Notes: generated by a model from the letters alone, not told the origin. DNA of 64,000 nucleotides from Massospora cicadina (GCA_022478985.1 JAKSZP010005280.1:248001-312000), one strand, 5' to 3'. Positions 45,448-57,989 are shown, numbered from the stretch's first letter. Numbers and translations are program-made.

Positions 45448-45832
45448 TGTCAGAAATGATGGGATTTATGCTAGTTTAGATGAATTTTGAACGCCAGATA
45501 ATTTGCAATCTTCTCAAGGGAGTTTTTTCACCACAGAAGCTACTGAAATCACGAGGAACATTGAGCACCAAAATGAGCAACTAAAATCTGGATCCCTCCT
45601 GAATTTACCAGATTTGTAGATAAAGATCTTGTCAATTTAAGATCATTTTAATCTGTTGGATCAATTGAGAAAGATCATGCTTTTTCAAATTTTCCACATT
45701 CCACTGCATCATTCCTTTAAACGCCATACCTTACTCAATAAAAGACTTTGACCAGATCTATATATCCCAAATTCTAAATATATATAATATAAATCATAAC
45801 TGCAAATTTTGCCTGGTACCACAATAGATTTC
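45448..45832 (+). repeat. Element D 3' LTR, first part
   Basis: Begins TGTCAGAAATGATGGG after a purine tract (GAGGGGGCA, about 45438-45446) and matches the first half of the D 5' LTR up to GCCTGGTACCAC. Element E follows directly; the LTR resumes at 52752. Confidence 0.75.
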
Positions 45833-46330
45833 TGTCAAACATCAGGATAATAATGGAGATGAATTGCCTCTAATCCCAAAGAAGTTTACCTTGGTAATAA
45901 ATCAATTGATGAAGGAGTCATTTCTACACCTGATCCTTTATTGTCAGAATACTCATGTCCCCAAAATGACAGATTCTGGTGTATTTGGACCTCCTCCAAT
46001 CTCCTCAAGGAAATCTTCTAAATTAGCATCCCAACAATGGTTGAAGAAAGATCCTGTATGAAGAGTGCTTAGAAGTCCATTACGTCAGAGACAAGCTTGC
46101 ATTCCTATAATCACACAAAGGTTTAACTACAATAAAGATCACTTGTTTTGTCATACAATCTTTTTGTTTACATTTTTTAAATGATTCTTCAACAATTACT
46201 TATTAAAGAATATTCTGTTCCAGGAATTACAGCTTTGAGCAACCTTTTTTTATTCCTCATCTGGTTATCTATTTTTTCTTTGCCTTGAGAGAAATTAAAC
46301 TCAGGTGGTTGATTATTTTCCCGTGCCCTA
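45833..46330 (+). repeat. Element E 5' LTR
   Basis: Starts TGTCAAACATCAGGATAATA and ends GATTATTTTCCCGTGCCCTA. Matches 52259-52751 (ATCACTTGTTTTGTC, AAATGATTCTTCAACA). Confidence 0.8.
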
Positions 46331-46348
46331 AAAAGTGGTGCTCACTAC
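46331..46348 (+). other. Element E primer-binding site
   Basis: AAAAGTGGTGCTCACTAC directly after the LTR. It contains the same 13 bases as A and C (TGGTGCTCACTAC). Confidence 0.65.
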
Positions 46349-46399
46349 TTGGCGCTCTGAGCTGTTACAAGCAAAAACGTCTATCACGCTATAGATTAT

Positions 46400-48660
46400 A
46401 ATGACAGTCAAAACGATACCTATGATCATACCAGAATTGTGACCAACTGGGTTAGTACATCTAGTTATGAAGTATCTCCATTGCAGCCTGAAGCCTTGGA
46501 GTTACAGGCTACTTTGAAAATAATTATCCATAATGTTGATCAGCATCAGTATTGAGTTCAGGTTAAAATGTTGTAAATATTATTCATCAATTTTTAATGG
46601 GATTTATATCGAGGGCGATACTTTACTCCACTCTAGGGCTTCTGCAGTACCTTCTACAATGTGCATAATGTATAATTCAACCAATTATCAGCTGTTGAGT
46701 TGACAAATGACACAGAATTTATCTTCTCCATTTTTTACATCCCGCTTTGCATCATCTTATTCAGATCCTGGGAGTACATCATTCCAAGTTAAACAAACAA
46801 CTAAAAATATCTCACAAATTACACTTGGCAGTAGTAAAATATATAATACTTCTTCAGCCAATGTATATGATAATAGAGATGCTATAATGGACAACCACAA
46901 TTACCAAATGAAGCTCAAATGCAACTTGCATTAATTGATAGTGGTATATCTGGGTATCTTGATAATTAATTCAATAAACGGTTCCAAGAACATGATGTTT
47001 ATTGGGCTTAGAGATTTATCAAATTGAAGTCATGTTATGATCTTTGCAACAACATTGTCAGAAATTGACCCAAAAAGATGTCATAGAAGGGCCTCGTGAG
47101 CCCAGGGGGCCTGAGAGCTCTTCTGGCTCAGATGGAAAATGAGGACCCCCAGGACCCCCAGAAAAAGCTATTCTGTATCTGAAGATGATAATTCATGATG
47201 ATAAGATATTCAAACTTATAGATACTTTGAAGTCTCATTTGGAAATGGTGGCTACTGGATTCAAGGTCCATCTCAATGCAAGTCCCTTTGACTCTCAACT
47301 TACTTTGGGTGCCTTTTCCTCTGAAATGGATAACTTTACTGCATTTACAAAAAGTTGTGTAAGGACATCTAAGCTTATTAGATGACAAATTTAAACGCCA
47401 AGATAACTGAGTGAGCCAATGAAAAGCTCAATTATGATCCTTTAGATTGATACTAGACTTTAAAAATCAGCTTGCCCAAAAGGCTTCAGCATCCTCTTAT
47501 TTATTCAGGGCAAGCCAATCAGGGACATGCATTACTGAAAGAAAGAAAGAAATGACATGAAACCTGAGCAGGGTCAACTCTGTCAAAGAAAGTTTTTCCA
47601 CCTCCAGATTAGAACTTGGATTTTTTCTGGTTACGTCATGGGTAAGGTTTTCGTGTTATTAGACCTACTAACCGCCTTAGCTTCCTTTGGTTGGCACCCT
47701 GATTGATGTTCAAAGGATGGGAATCGAACCCAAAACCTTCAGGTTGGTAGCTGTACACCCTACTGACGAGCCTTCCACCCCCTAGGTTTCAGCATCTTAT
47801 TAAATAAAATTTAAGAGAACTCAATAAGAATTAGATATTATCCAAAGACAAATCATATCAGCTATACAGACTGAAACCAGCATTGAATCCTCAGCCCCTA
47901 GTGTGATCGCTGGTGGTAATACTTTATTGCCCTGGAAACTTAATTTTTCAAATTTAGCTTCAAAGAAAAGTTTATCCCAGAACATAAGATAATGCTTCAT
48001 TCTTGCACGCCTATGAGAGTAAAATAGAAGAAGCAACCAGCCATAAAAAGGTCAAACATATTCACTACCGCTTGAGTAATGCTGCCAGAGAGATAATGAC
48101 CTCTCACCTTTGGGGGTGCCAAATTTGGAGTCAAGTTTAAACAGCTCTAATTCAGTAATTTGGAAGTGACCAAACTCTTTCTGAACCAAAAAAAGATATC
48201 ACGGGCATCTGGTTGAACAAGGGAGAAAGTCCTTCTGACTTTGGTATTTGTTTCTATGCCACTGCTCAAACTTTGGTGAATAATAAGAGAAGAAAAATGG
48301 ACGATGCCATCACATCAATAAATCCAGCCTTAGAACCATGTAATGAAGTTCAACTCCACATGATTGGCCTGAAGCATATCTTAAATTGTATCAGGATATT
48401 ATGGAAGCTTTTATTACAATCCGCCTGGCAGCATGGGTTCACAAATGTTCTACAACTTTAACTGACCAAGAATACATGAGTAGAGTCTAAAAAGGAAATC
48501 TGGTGTACCTATATGAAATAGAACCCTTCATCAGGCACAAAATTTGTTGATCGCCATTCAGATATGGCGGGAAAAGAGGGGCAAAATTGAAGAATGATGC
48601 TCATTATATTGAAAATAACATTAAACTCAACTTAAGCCTATTTACCCAATGATATTGAAC
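46400..48660 (+). pseudogene. Element E Gag, interrupted by a SINE
   Basis: Pieces include 46707-46934 (Ser/Thr-rich N terminus), 47185-47385 (IIHDDKIFKLIDTLKSHLEM, helix-like) and 48213-48461 (KGESPSDFGICFYATAQTLV, the FAxWFYxExQ-type capsid segment). A SINE-like insertion splits it at about 47503-47784. Many stops. Confidence 0.5.
47503..47784 (-). mobile_element. tRNA-derived SINE in element E Gag
   Basis: On the minus strand the head begins GGGGGTGGAAGGCTCGTCAG and carries TTTTGGGTTCGATTCCCA, a good B box with four of five T-stem pairs. The plus-strand flanks resemble each other: GGCTTCAGCATCCTCTTATT (47482) and GGTTTCAGCATCTTATT (47785), a likely target-site duplication. A (GAAA)n run at 47537-47552 may belong to the tail. 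Its body does not clearly match the other two SINEs. Confidence 0.55.
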
Positions 48661-48685
48661 AAGTTTTTAAGCGGAACCAGATAAT

Positions 48686-49170
48686 GTGATTGTGTCTTCA
48701 AATGATAGTAACGATTCTACTTTATCTTATTCCATGGTTGGTGAGATACCTATGTTCCTCACCTTACCCCAACAATTTTGTAGATTAGTGGCTCAAGTAG
48801 CTGTGAAGGTACAGAAGATTTCAGTACTAGCCATTATGGATAGTGGTACACCTGCTAATATCATATCTTTTAAACTTATGAAGCGGATCAAGATGGCTCC
48901 AGATGTACCTAATTATAATAGGTATGGTAATGCTGGTCCTCTCTGCACTCAAGCTATTGGAGCGTACTCTTCCTTACCTATAAAATTTGGAAATTATTGA
49001 TAGCAAACCTCTACTGTGGCTCTGGATAATTCAAGTAGTATTCACTTGCTTGGTACTCAATCCTTAAGGATTAAGCAGCTCTTATCAATTATGCTGGAAG
49101 GTTTCTTTCTCTCCGTGGGCATTAATACAATTGATCTTTTTGAAACTCCTCAAGCTAAAACTATAATCTG
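48686..49170 (+). pseudogene. Element E protease
   Basis: VKVQKISVLAIMDSGTPANI in 48686-49000 has the retropepsin DSG active site intact. The second conserved segment (SIHLLGTQSLRIKQL) follows a stop near 49040-49080. The linker towards RT continues to about 49700 in pieces. Confidence 0.68.
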
Positions 49171-49739
49171 AGTTTACTCATGTCTAATTTAGTAAAGAAT
49201 ATAAAATTGATCAATTAGAGTATCATGTACTTGGGTTTAGAGTCCAATTGACTCCTAAATCAGTAGATGGGTACAAAGGTATACCTCTCTATTTACCCAA
49301 TTCAATGGTAATTCCGACCAAATATCAAATTATTTGTGGACACTTAAATTCATGTTACTATACTCTCTGGACAGCTATTAGAAATTCAAGGCCTTCAAAA
49401 CCCTCTGCCAAGAGAAGTGTTGACTTGTCTGGGGATTTTAGATCCTGAATATGCTGGTTTTATTTTGGTTTGATTAGGAAACTTAACTAATACTCCAATG
49501 AATGTTGGCCCAAATATCCTTAATGCTTTTGTCCACCCATTGGCTAAAAACAAAGTATAAAAAATTCAAATTTTTGGGGAATTAAGAGATATAGGTTTTG
49601 AGTAGTCCCCTACCATTGGACCTACAAGTCATTTTATTGGCCCTGGACTATCTACTGATCAGCATAAAGAAGTAGGCTAATTATTGGAATAATATTAAAA
49701 TCATTTCAACTTCAACATATTTTTTGATAAGATGAATGG

Positions 49740-50400
49740 GGATAGTACATCAAGAGGAGACCGGAGATGCAGTCCCTTTCTATGCCTGACCCTATTAAAA
49801 GAGTAAGGTTGAAGAAGCTCATAAATGTTTGAACTTAAATTAACTTTTTGAATCGGAATTATTGGTCCCATCCCATAGTCCCTGGGCATCTCCCTTTTTA
49901 TTAGTTCAGAAAATGTGGTCATAGAGCGGTGATGGACTATTGACTACTTAATGCAGTTGCTAAGAAGGATAGTTATCACCTTCCTCAGATTGACAGATCG
50001 CTTTGGTTACTTGCTAGCGCCCATTTTTACTTGGCCATGGATCTAGTGAGTGGTTATTAAAAATAGAACTGGCTCCAGAAGGCCGACCTAAATGTGCCTT
50101 GGTCGCCAATGAAGGATTGTTTGAGCCCATCAGAATGCCACAGGGATTGTTTAACGCCCCAGCTACTTTCCAATACATAATAGATGGATTTTGGGTGGCC
50201 TCAAACTTTCCTGCGGTTTAGTTTAAACTGACGATATCACTGTTTTTGAAGATGTTTACATCTCATATGGATCATCTACAAGAAGTAATCAATCAACTCT
50301 GGAAGGCCTCACTAAAGTTGAAACCATCAGAGTGTTTATTTTTATAAATGATAGGAAGTTACTTGGACATATAGTAATAAAGAATTAGTACAATCTTTTT
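49740..50400 (+). pseudogene. Element E reverse transcriptase, broken
   Basis: SELLVPSHSPWASPFLLVQK (49850-49910), then KCALVANEGLFEP and RMPQGLFNAPATFQYIIDG (50085-50190). The catalytic box reads LTDDITVF (near 50225), so the Tyr position is altered but both Asp remain. Frameshifts and stops throughout. Confidence 0.68.
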
Positions 50401-50459
50401 CTGACAAGGTTGATGTGTTTAAGAAGATGTCCCAGACCGCCAGTTTAAAAATTATACAA

Positions 50460-51020
50460 GTACCTTTAGGGATTGTAGGATACTACTGACATTTTATCCC
50501 TAGATTTGCTGAGTTATCAAAACCATTGACTTACCTACTACAAAAAGGAATGCCGTTAGAATGGAAAAATGAACAAGACAAGCTTTCAATTCTCTTAGGA
50601 CTGCCTTGTGCGCTCAGCCAATTCTTTTTCCATCCTTGGTTTGATCAGCCTTTTATATTGCTTATTGATACCAGTGATGTCGCAGTTGGAGCAATCCTCT
50701 CTTAACATGATTAGGATAAGGTATATCATCCAGTCACCTACTACAGTAAGACTCAACTAAGGCGGAAAAATTATAGCATAAACGAGCAGGAATGCCTGGA
50801 TGTCCTGTTAGCTATTTAAAAAATTTGTCCCTATCCATATGGAATTCATTTCAATGTGATCACTGATCATGCCTCATTATGATGGCTACAACAAATGAAA
50901 GACCCCAATGCATAGTTAGCACGCTGAGCCCTCCGCCTAAAAAATTATGATTTCTTTATTAAGCACCATTATGGAACTATCCATCAAAACGCAGATGGCC
51001 AATCCAGGATGCCTGTCTTA
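50460..51020 (+). pseudogene. Element E RNase H
   Basis: FILLIDTSDVAVGAILS (50650-50700), YYSKTQLRRKNYSINEQECL (50740-50800), then VITDHASL and HYGTIHQNADGQSRMPV (to 51015). TDTSD keeps the catalytic Asp. Several stops. Confidence 0.7.
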
Positions 51021-51099
51021 GCTGTGCTTACTCATGAAGTGGATATACTTTATGATCTTATCAGCAGACCGGAAAAATGGGCCATTAAGAATAAATAAA

Positions 51100-52258
51100 T
51101 ACAGGAAGAACTATGTAAAAAGACCAGAACACTCAGATGAGATAAGGATTACTCTATGATCTTATTGATGGTAAAGGATCCATATATCTGACTCACTTCT
51201 TGAACAGAAGTAATTGTGGAAGAACATAATGCAATTGGTTATGGTGATGGTAAGAAAACTTACAAACGGCTGAAGCCTCAATACTATTAGACTGGATGTT
51301 AGAAACCATTCACAAAGTCCTCAATGCATGCCTTATTTTCTGGAATCAAGATTAACCTGGACCTCAAAATTAATAGCAACTTGTGGACCCTATGGACCTT
51401 TTTACGTAGTTAGTATCAATGTAGTGGGGCCTTTACCAATTATTCTACATGGCCATAAGTACATACAGTTGGCCGTAGATCATTTAACTAGATGTATGAA
51501 AGCCATTTCAGTGCCAGCTACTACTGCTAAAACCACAGCAATCTTTTTATTCCAACACGTTTTTGCCCAGTATGTATACTCTCAAGTATTACAATCAGAT
51601 AATGGTCTCAATTTTATGTCATTTCTAATATGAGAGCTGACTTTGCTGTTTAACACTAGTCATCACTTTGTTGCTCTTTAAATTCCTCATCTAATAGAGA
51701 AGTTGATCGTGCTAATGGGTTTTACTTTCTATTCTGAGAAAGATGGCAACTTCATACCTTTATCATTGGAATTATTACCTTCCTAGCGCATTGATGTCTT
51801 GCAGAATAAGCTATCACCAAATTATTAAGATGGCCATCTTCCAGGATCTATATGGGAGAGAACTCATATTTATAATTTAGTTTACAATCATTGCTTGACA
51901 ACTTTGTGTCAGATATCGCTGACTTAACCATGAGAGCTCTAACGGATAAGATAATTTATTTAGAGATTCTTGCTATGGAAGGATTAATATTCACGTCCTC
52001 TAGAGAAACCAAACAATTAAATGATAGACGAACTGCATAACATATATTTCAATTAAGAGATCTTGTTATGTTTTATTATCATTGACCTGAAGGTTGACCC
52101 AACAAGCTCAGTATCACTTGGCTGGCCCACGTTGAGTTATTCACATAGTCAAATCTGAATAGCCCATCAATGCTTTGGCCCAATGATCTGTCGTCAATTG
52201 AGTTCATGCTTAAACTCTTAGTACCTATGTTCCTCTTTGACAGGAACTTATGAGGCAT
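51100..52258 (+). pseudogene. Element E integrase and 3' untranslated part
   Basis: 51328-51633 is the open core: VVSINVVGPLPI has Asn for the first catalytic Asp (ATC-AAT, likely CpG decay), and VLQSDNGLNFMS keeps the second Asp. The Glu region and C terminus beyond 51640 are degenerate. 52050-52258 is non-coding up to the LTR. Confidence 0.72.
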
Positions 52259-52751
52259 TGTAAGACATTGAGATAATAATGTAGATTAAAATGACTCTAC
52301 TCCCCAAAAAGGCTCCCTTGGTGATAATCAATTGTTGGATTCATTTCTACACCTGTACCTTGATTATCAAAATTATTCAAATATCCCGCAAAGTGACATC
52401 TTCTGATGTAAATGAACCCCCTTAATCTCCTCTATGAAATCCTTTATTAGCAGCTGACAGCAGTTGATGAAAGATCCTTAACAAAGAGATCCTAGAAGTC
52501 TACCTTAACAAAGACAATCACGCAAACCTATAAGTATACAAAGTATTAACTAAAATAAACATCACTTGTTTTGTCCTACAATCTTTTCATTTACATTGGG
52601 TAAATGATTCTTCAACAGTTAATTATTAAAGTATACTGTTCAAGAAAGTATAGCTATAAGCATCTTATTTTTGATTCTAAACTGGTTGTTTAGTTTCCCA
52701 TTGCCTTGAAAGATCTCAAACTCAGCTGAATAACTATAGACTCGTGTCCCA
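52259..52751 (+). repeat. Element E 3' LTR
   Basis: Starts TGTAAGACATTGAGATAATA and ends CTCGTGTCCCA. Matches 45833-46330 along its length. Confidence 0.78.
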
Positions 52752-52927
52752 AGGATCGCCTAGCACTATCTAGAGATATTGCCTGAAACTTAACAGAGAT
52801 CTTCCTTGACAAAGGCCCCTTTCTCATAAAGAGATTTGGCCTAGTGACAAAAAGCTCACTATGAGATATTTCTAGAGCCATAGCTACTGATACTCAAATA
52901 GCTTTTGAAGGAATTGGCATTTAAATA
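52752..52927 (+). repeat. Element D 3' LTR, second part
   Basis: Continues the D LTR after E: CCTAGCACTATCTAGAGATATTG matches CCTAGCGTTATCTAAAGATATTG in the 5' LTR. It lacks the SINE at 52798-52812 and so shows the site before insertion. Confidence 0.7.
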
Positions 52928-53142
52928 CTACTTTAGGACTCAACAGCCATACTCCTGCATTATCATATTGACAATGCCTTGTGGGCTATAAAGCTATTGT
53001 GGGATCTTAAATACCCCCCAATAAGCCAAGTCTTTCCTTGGCACTTTGGATGTCTGATATAATAGCCCAGCCATCAAACACTGTGGTTATGTCAGTGATC
53101 CAAAAATTTCTTAAACTGGTACAATCAACATCCAAATATCTG
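52928..53142. other. Spacer between elements D and G
   Basis: About 215 bp with no recognised feature. Confidence 0.4.
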
Positions 53143-54481
53143 TGTCAGACATACGACGTGCCAAGGAAAGACTTGGCTTCCATTGGGGGTGCTCCAGTAA
53201 CCACGATAGCATCCATACCTCACATGGCATTGTCATTATAAGGATATACAAATAGGATCTTATTGGGGAGAAGTGCGGGAAATACTTGCCAACAAACATT
53301 AAGCTAATCCCAACTATCAAGCTGTGGATCAGCAAATGTTTTGCCCATGCTTCTGAAGCGTGGGAAAATCAGTGTGTTCAGATGGATGTGCTCTCATCAA
53401 GCAACACTGGCTTGGGTTCAGTGCCAGTATTAACTGTTCTTATGCTTAATATTGAGGGTTTGGAAAATTCCAATTTTCAAATCCTCTGACAGCATCATGA
53501 GAGTTCCACCCCATCACGGTAGTCTCATAAGTCAGGGGTTGTCCCTAATAAGTCATTTCAATTCGTTCTTATTGGAGTTTTTGGGTGAGGATCATTGTCT
53601 GCAAGTACTGGGGTAGCAAGTTGGTAGGTCAGTTCCCCAGGGTTTCATTTGGTTTCCGCCACTAAGTGAGGCCAGTGCCAAAATTGACAAGGAGACGTCA
53701 AACTTTATAACAAAGAACATATAGAGGTAACCTTCCATTGGTTGTGGCGGTTTCATCAAGGGAGATAAGGTTTTTTATAAACGTATACAGATTTTGGAAA
53801 TTGGTTTGAATTGAATTTGAAAAATATTATCGATTATTAAAAGAGATTACAAAATAAATAGCATCTTACTTTAAGTAGAGCTCTGGGATTATAACGTATA
53901 AACCAGAAAGTGAGAAAAGGCTCACGCCCTAGTATGACACCTGAGACACTGGTGAATAGTCCCAAATGGTGGAATATGTCCATTATTTCTCACAAGTCAT
54001 CCAATGTTCATTGGGCCTTTAGAATTATATATGCTAGATAACTCACCCATTGGTGAAATTTAAGAATGTTTTCAGTTATTTGGGCATTGGAGTTTTTGCC
54101 CTCATGGTTTTCCCTTTTCTGAGATTCTCATACTGATGCGCCTACAGATTTTAAATCATTTTCTTGGGGATTCTCCTCTTGAATAAGCATGACAATTTTA
54201 CCCCTTTTGGGGATCTTATAGAAATTTAGCAAAAAAGAAGAGCATTTGTTGGCATATGTACCCACTTTTTCTGATCTATTATTCAATGGTCTTTTGATAA
54301 TAAGGGGTTTGGGGTTCACAATGTCATGATTTTAGGACTAGAGTATTTTGAGTGAGCGGCGGCCACCCACTGCTCATCAAGGGTTGCCCCAGGTCTTCTA
54401 TTTTCCAGTGGCAATGCTCTGGGACACTCTTCTTTCTTTTTAAAGGGGTGTACCTTCCTGTCCATCCTAATAGCGGTGGCA
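53143..54481 (-). repeat. Element G 3' LTR
   Basis: Matches 60097-61441: GTCAGACATAC, CCCAACTATCAAGCTG, ACCTTCCATTGGTTG, TTTTAGGACTAGAGTATT against TTAAGACCAGGATATT. On the minus strand it begins TGCCACCGCTATTAGG. Confidence 0.75.
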
Positions 54482-54559
54482 GATATCATTATATTACCCA
54501 TTCTTAGAAGGACAGGTTCTACTTCTTCCTTGGAGGAATGTACTAGTAAATAGTTCTTA

Positions 54560-54990
54560 TGTGGCTAGGGGATCTTAATGGCTGTGTTGCACATGGGTTC
54601 AGGGTTGTGTGATTTTTCAGATGCCTCAGGGTTTTAGCATGGATTTCTTCAATCAAATCTTGACAGTTGTTGCAGTCTCTGGTAGGTATCTAACTGTTAT
54701 CATACGCAAGATATCCTTTCCAGGCCATTAGGTATTGGAATTTCTGCTTAACTCTCCGGGAGTTCAAGTACTCTTCCACCTCAAATTCCAGCACTCCTTC
54801 TATTAATACAGGCTCAACTTCAGTGGGGTTTCTTTTATTGAAGAATTAAGGGTTAAGTCATGAAAGGCTGAATGAATTTACAGTGAGAGAAGCTCTACAA
54901 AGAAGAACCCACTGGAAAGAATCTTGCTGATGGGGAATGGGCCATATCTATTGCACTCTAGCTTCCAGCAGGGGATCTTGAGGTGTAGAG
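54560..54990 (-). pseudogene. Element G GPF module and chromodomain
   Basis: RYGPFPISKI near 54930-54900 is the GPF/Y module at the integrase C terminus. 54815-54640 reads VLEFEVEEYLNSRRVKQKFQ, YLMAWKGYLAYDNS, a stop, then CNNCQDLIEEIHA, a chromodomain with its VEEIL..R..YLVKWKGY..E..LI pattern. In known chromoviruses this domain steers integration to marked chromatin. One stop lies where Trp is expected. Confidence 0.7.
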
Positions 54991-55049
54991 TATTCATGTA
55001 CACCATCACAAGGTCACCCACCTGGTAGTTCTGAGCCAGGCGCCTTTTA

Positions 55050-55960
55050 GATCAGCAAACTGCTGCATCCTTGGCGGCTTTCATTTGCTGTTTTTACACT
55101 AATTTTTGTATCTTACAGATTTAAGTTGTAAAGCCATCCTCTTCGGGAATCTCAGAGAATATCTGAGGGCCAAAGGCAAGTGCTAGGCTTTAGCCTAAGT
55201 TGGCATAAAATGTTGACACCCCCATTAAGGCGTGGAGGAAATTTTAATATACAAACTGAGCTAAGGGGAGGTTGTCCACCCACGTATCCTGTAAGGCATA
55301 AGCATAACAATAGAGATACTGTTCCAGAGACTAAATTAGTACTTTCCATTTTTCCATCAGACTGTGGGTGGTATTTGGGCAATCAACAGGGTTTGGTTTT
55401 AATGCTCCACACAAAGCCCCAAAATTTTGAAGTAAAGTGGGGCCCTCTGTCACTCACGACTTCCTGGGTGACACTGAACTTGGGGAAGACATGGGACATG
55501 TACAAACGGTCCATGTTCTCTGCGGTGGTTGTCTGTAGGCAGGGGATGAATATGGAGTAATTCAAAAATTTTCCTCCAATATAATTGAATCATACCCCAT
55601 AAGGTCAGAAGGCCTACAACGAATTCTACCAATAATATCGTCCAAGGGCCCGCTGCCTATTGATGAGGGTGTAAAAGTCCATTCCTGTCATCACATCTGG
55701 TTTCAACTGCACACAGATGAGGCAGCGTTTTATCCAGACGGGCACTTCCTTTATTAGTCCGCTACAGCCATATTTTGTCTAATTAGGCTGATAGATTTTT
55801 TGTGCTGTGGTGCCCATGATCAGTGTGGGTAATGAAGTTCCCTTATGGCTTGTGGACTTAAAACATCAGGTACCCATACCCTGTCACAAAAGTAACTTAA
55901 CCTCTCCTATTAAGTGTACCACCTGGAGGGTCTTTTCCCTGTCTGGTTCTTTTCACTCAG
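55050..55960 (-). pseudogene. Element G integrase
   Basis: 55565-55383 reads IPCLQTTTAENMDRLYMSHV and VVSDRGPHFTSKFWG, with the second catalytic Asp intact. 55632-55570 carries the FVVGLLTLWG segment next to the first Asp. 55382-55340 reads YHPQSDGKMEST with the Glu. Frames change at least twice. Confidence 0.75.
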
Positions 55961-56199
55961 AGCTTGTCCTTCCAGGGTTTCAGTTTGGGCATGCGGTATG
56001 TCCTTGAGGAGTGGGACTTTGGTCTCAGTAGTTGGGGTTGTTCTGAGGGGAATTGGTGAGGCAGGATCAGTGGGATCAGTATTAGGCTAGGGCGGTAGCC
56101 TGCCAGAGTTTTTTCTCAGTTTGGGGTGGGAATGACTGCAGGTATAGCTACTGATTCCCCTGGGGATATGACGCGATATTCTTTGAAAGATTCACCATC

Positions 56200-57450
56200 A
56201 CTAGCTTAATATCCTCCCCTGGACTGAGTCTAGCTGACGGACTTTAAGAGTGACCAGCATTATTTGGGTTATGAATCAGAAAAAATCATATTTATATTAA
56301 AATTGAGGAGGACTCCTTGTATCCTTATTTTTCAGTGCTCTAACTTCTTGGGTTATAATGATAAGTTAGTGACTTGTGGTCTATGCGCGCAGTCACTGTT
56401 TGTCTTTCTCTTTGCAGCAGGTATTGCCAGTGCATCGATTTCCAGGAGATGTCTGCCAATTAATTGTCATATATCACTCACACACATTTGGTATTTGTGA
56501 AATTCAATGAGAATTATGCCACTGGGTGCTCCCATCCATTGTGCTCCTGCAGTAGAATGGCTCCTATGGCCAATACAGAGGCGTCACAGGCTACATCAAA
56601 TGGTCTATCCTCATTGTCATGGCATTGTAATGGTGCACTAGTGAAAACCTCTTTGATGGCATTAAGTGTTCATTAGCATTCTTCCAAATAGATAAAAAGC
56701 GCATGCTTGCTCATAAAGTGGTGGAGTGTAGTGACTAGTTCCAAGATTGCCGCGGATAGTTTCATAGGAAAGTGACTGAACCTATGAAATTATGCAGTTG
56801 CTTTTGGTTAGTGGGGTAGACCATGAGTGAATTGCTTCCAGTTTGGAGGGAGCGATGATATGCCCATCATTGAGCATGAGGTTCCCTAGGAGCTGTACTT
56901 TGTCCTTGAATAATTCACAATATAAGGGAATTTTGTGAAGGACTGCCTTCTGTAGGGCAGCAGCCATAACTGCTAAATCCTTCTCATGATGTTCTGGAAT
57001 AGGTGAGTGGACCAGAATGTCATTAATGTATGCTACTATAAATGTAAAGTGGAGGTCAACCAGTACATGATCAATGACCCTTTGAAATATGGTGGGGAGA
57101 TTTTGAGGCCAAACATCATGACTCTGAATTGTTATATGCTATGGAAAGTTCAAATCGCCATCATCCATTCTTAACCTTCTTTTACTCTAACTTGATGAAT
57201 TCATTCACCAGGACAAGTTTTAAGAACACCCTGGATTTTGCAATTGCTTGGGATATGGCAGCCTCAAGTGGTAAAGGATAGGGATTAGGAATGGTGGCGT
57301 TGTTCAGGTGTCTTTAATCCACACAAGGGCGCAAGGTACCGTCTAAATTTTGAGCAAACATCACTGGGATGATACTAGTGAGGTTTTCTCTATTAATCAT
57401 CCCTTAGCTTTAATCTAATCTATCCAAGCCTTTAAGGATTGATCTTCAGA
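56200..57450 (-). pseudogene. Element G reverse transcriptase and RNase H
   Basis: On the minus strand 57370-57200 has MFAQNLDGTLRPCVD and LNNATIPNPYPLPLEAAISQ (RT fingers). 57040-57012 has VAYINDILVHSP, where the YIDD box has become YIND. 56967-56782 reads HKIPLYCELFKDKVQLLGNL and APSKLEAIHSW, the thumb/connection. RNase H follows in fragments down to about 56250. Confidence 0.75.
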
Positions 57451-57989
57451 GGAGTTTTATGGGCAAAGAGGGCAGTTAATCTTGATGTCCACCATTAGTA
57501 GAAATCAAAATTGAACTTGTGATGGGGAAGCAGGCGATTTGCGTCATTGAGGTCAAGTATCTCCTTGTATGGATCAAGGATGCAGAGCATTGTAGGCAAT
57601 TTGGGGACAGCGTCAGAAGGGGTTTACTCTACAGTCACTGAGATGGCGCTGCCTTCATGAGGGTGGAAGCAGGGGAACACCTGAATGGTAGAAGGAGGTG
57701 AAAGCAAAAGTTTTCCGTTTAAGGTGATGATAACAATTGCCAGCGGCACCATCCCATGCCAAAGTCATAGGGTAAAGTAAATCTGGGATCACCACTAAGT
57801 AAGCGTGAAAGTGGTTCATGTGGGCGAAGAATTGTAACAGTTCTTTTTTTAGCACTAGTGGTGCCCAACCCAAGAGGGGGAACCGCCATGCATCTTTTGT
57901 AACAAGCCACAAAGAAGCCTGAAGGATGATATTAAATGTAAGGCTTTAAGGCTTTGACTTAACTGTTTTAGAATTGCAGAAGCTCATGA

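Larger units (their letters stand above)
45833..52751 (+). mobile_element. Ty3/gypsy element E, inserted in D's 3' LTR
   Basis: Plus-strand gypsy element with LTRs 45833-46330 (498 bp) and 52259-52751 (493 bp), primer-binding site at 46331, Gag, protease, RT, RNase H and integrase. The D LTR runs up to its left end and continues after its right end. Flanking bases (ATTTC, and ATCGC a few bases after the right LTR) resemble a duplication but are not convincing. Heavily mutated. Confidence 0.82.
38005..52927 (+). mobile_element. Ty3/gypsy element D, carrying SINE, F and E
   Basis: Plus-strand gypsy element. Its 5' LTR is 38005 to about 38720 and its 3' LTR is split into 45448-45832 and 52752-52927 by element E. 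The body holds Gag, protease, RT, RNase H and integrase. F (40077-41977) lies between Gag and protease. Without insertions it is about 6.0 kb. The 3' end of the LTR is uncertain by roughly ten bases and no target-site duplication was confirmed. Confidence 0.8.

Noticed and set aside
45828..52760. Target-site duplication of element E
   Set aside because: ATTTC on the left and ATCGC on the right match at three of five bases, and the LTR end on the right is uncertain.
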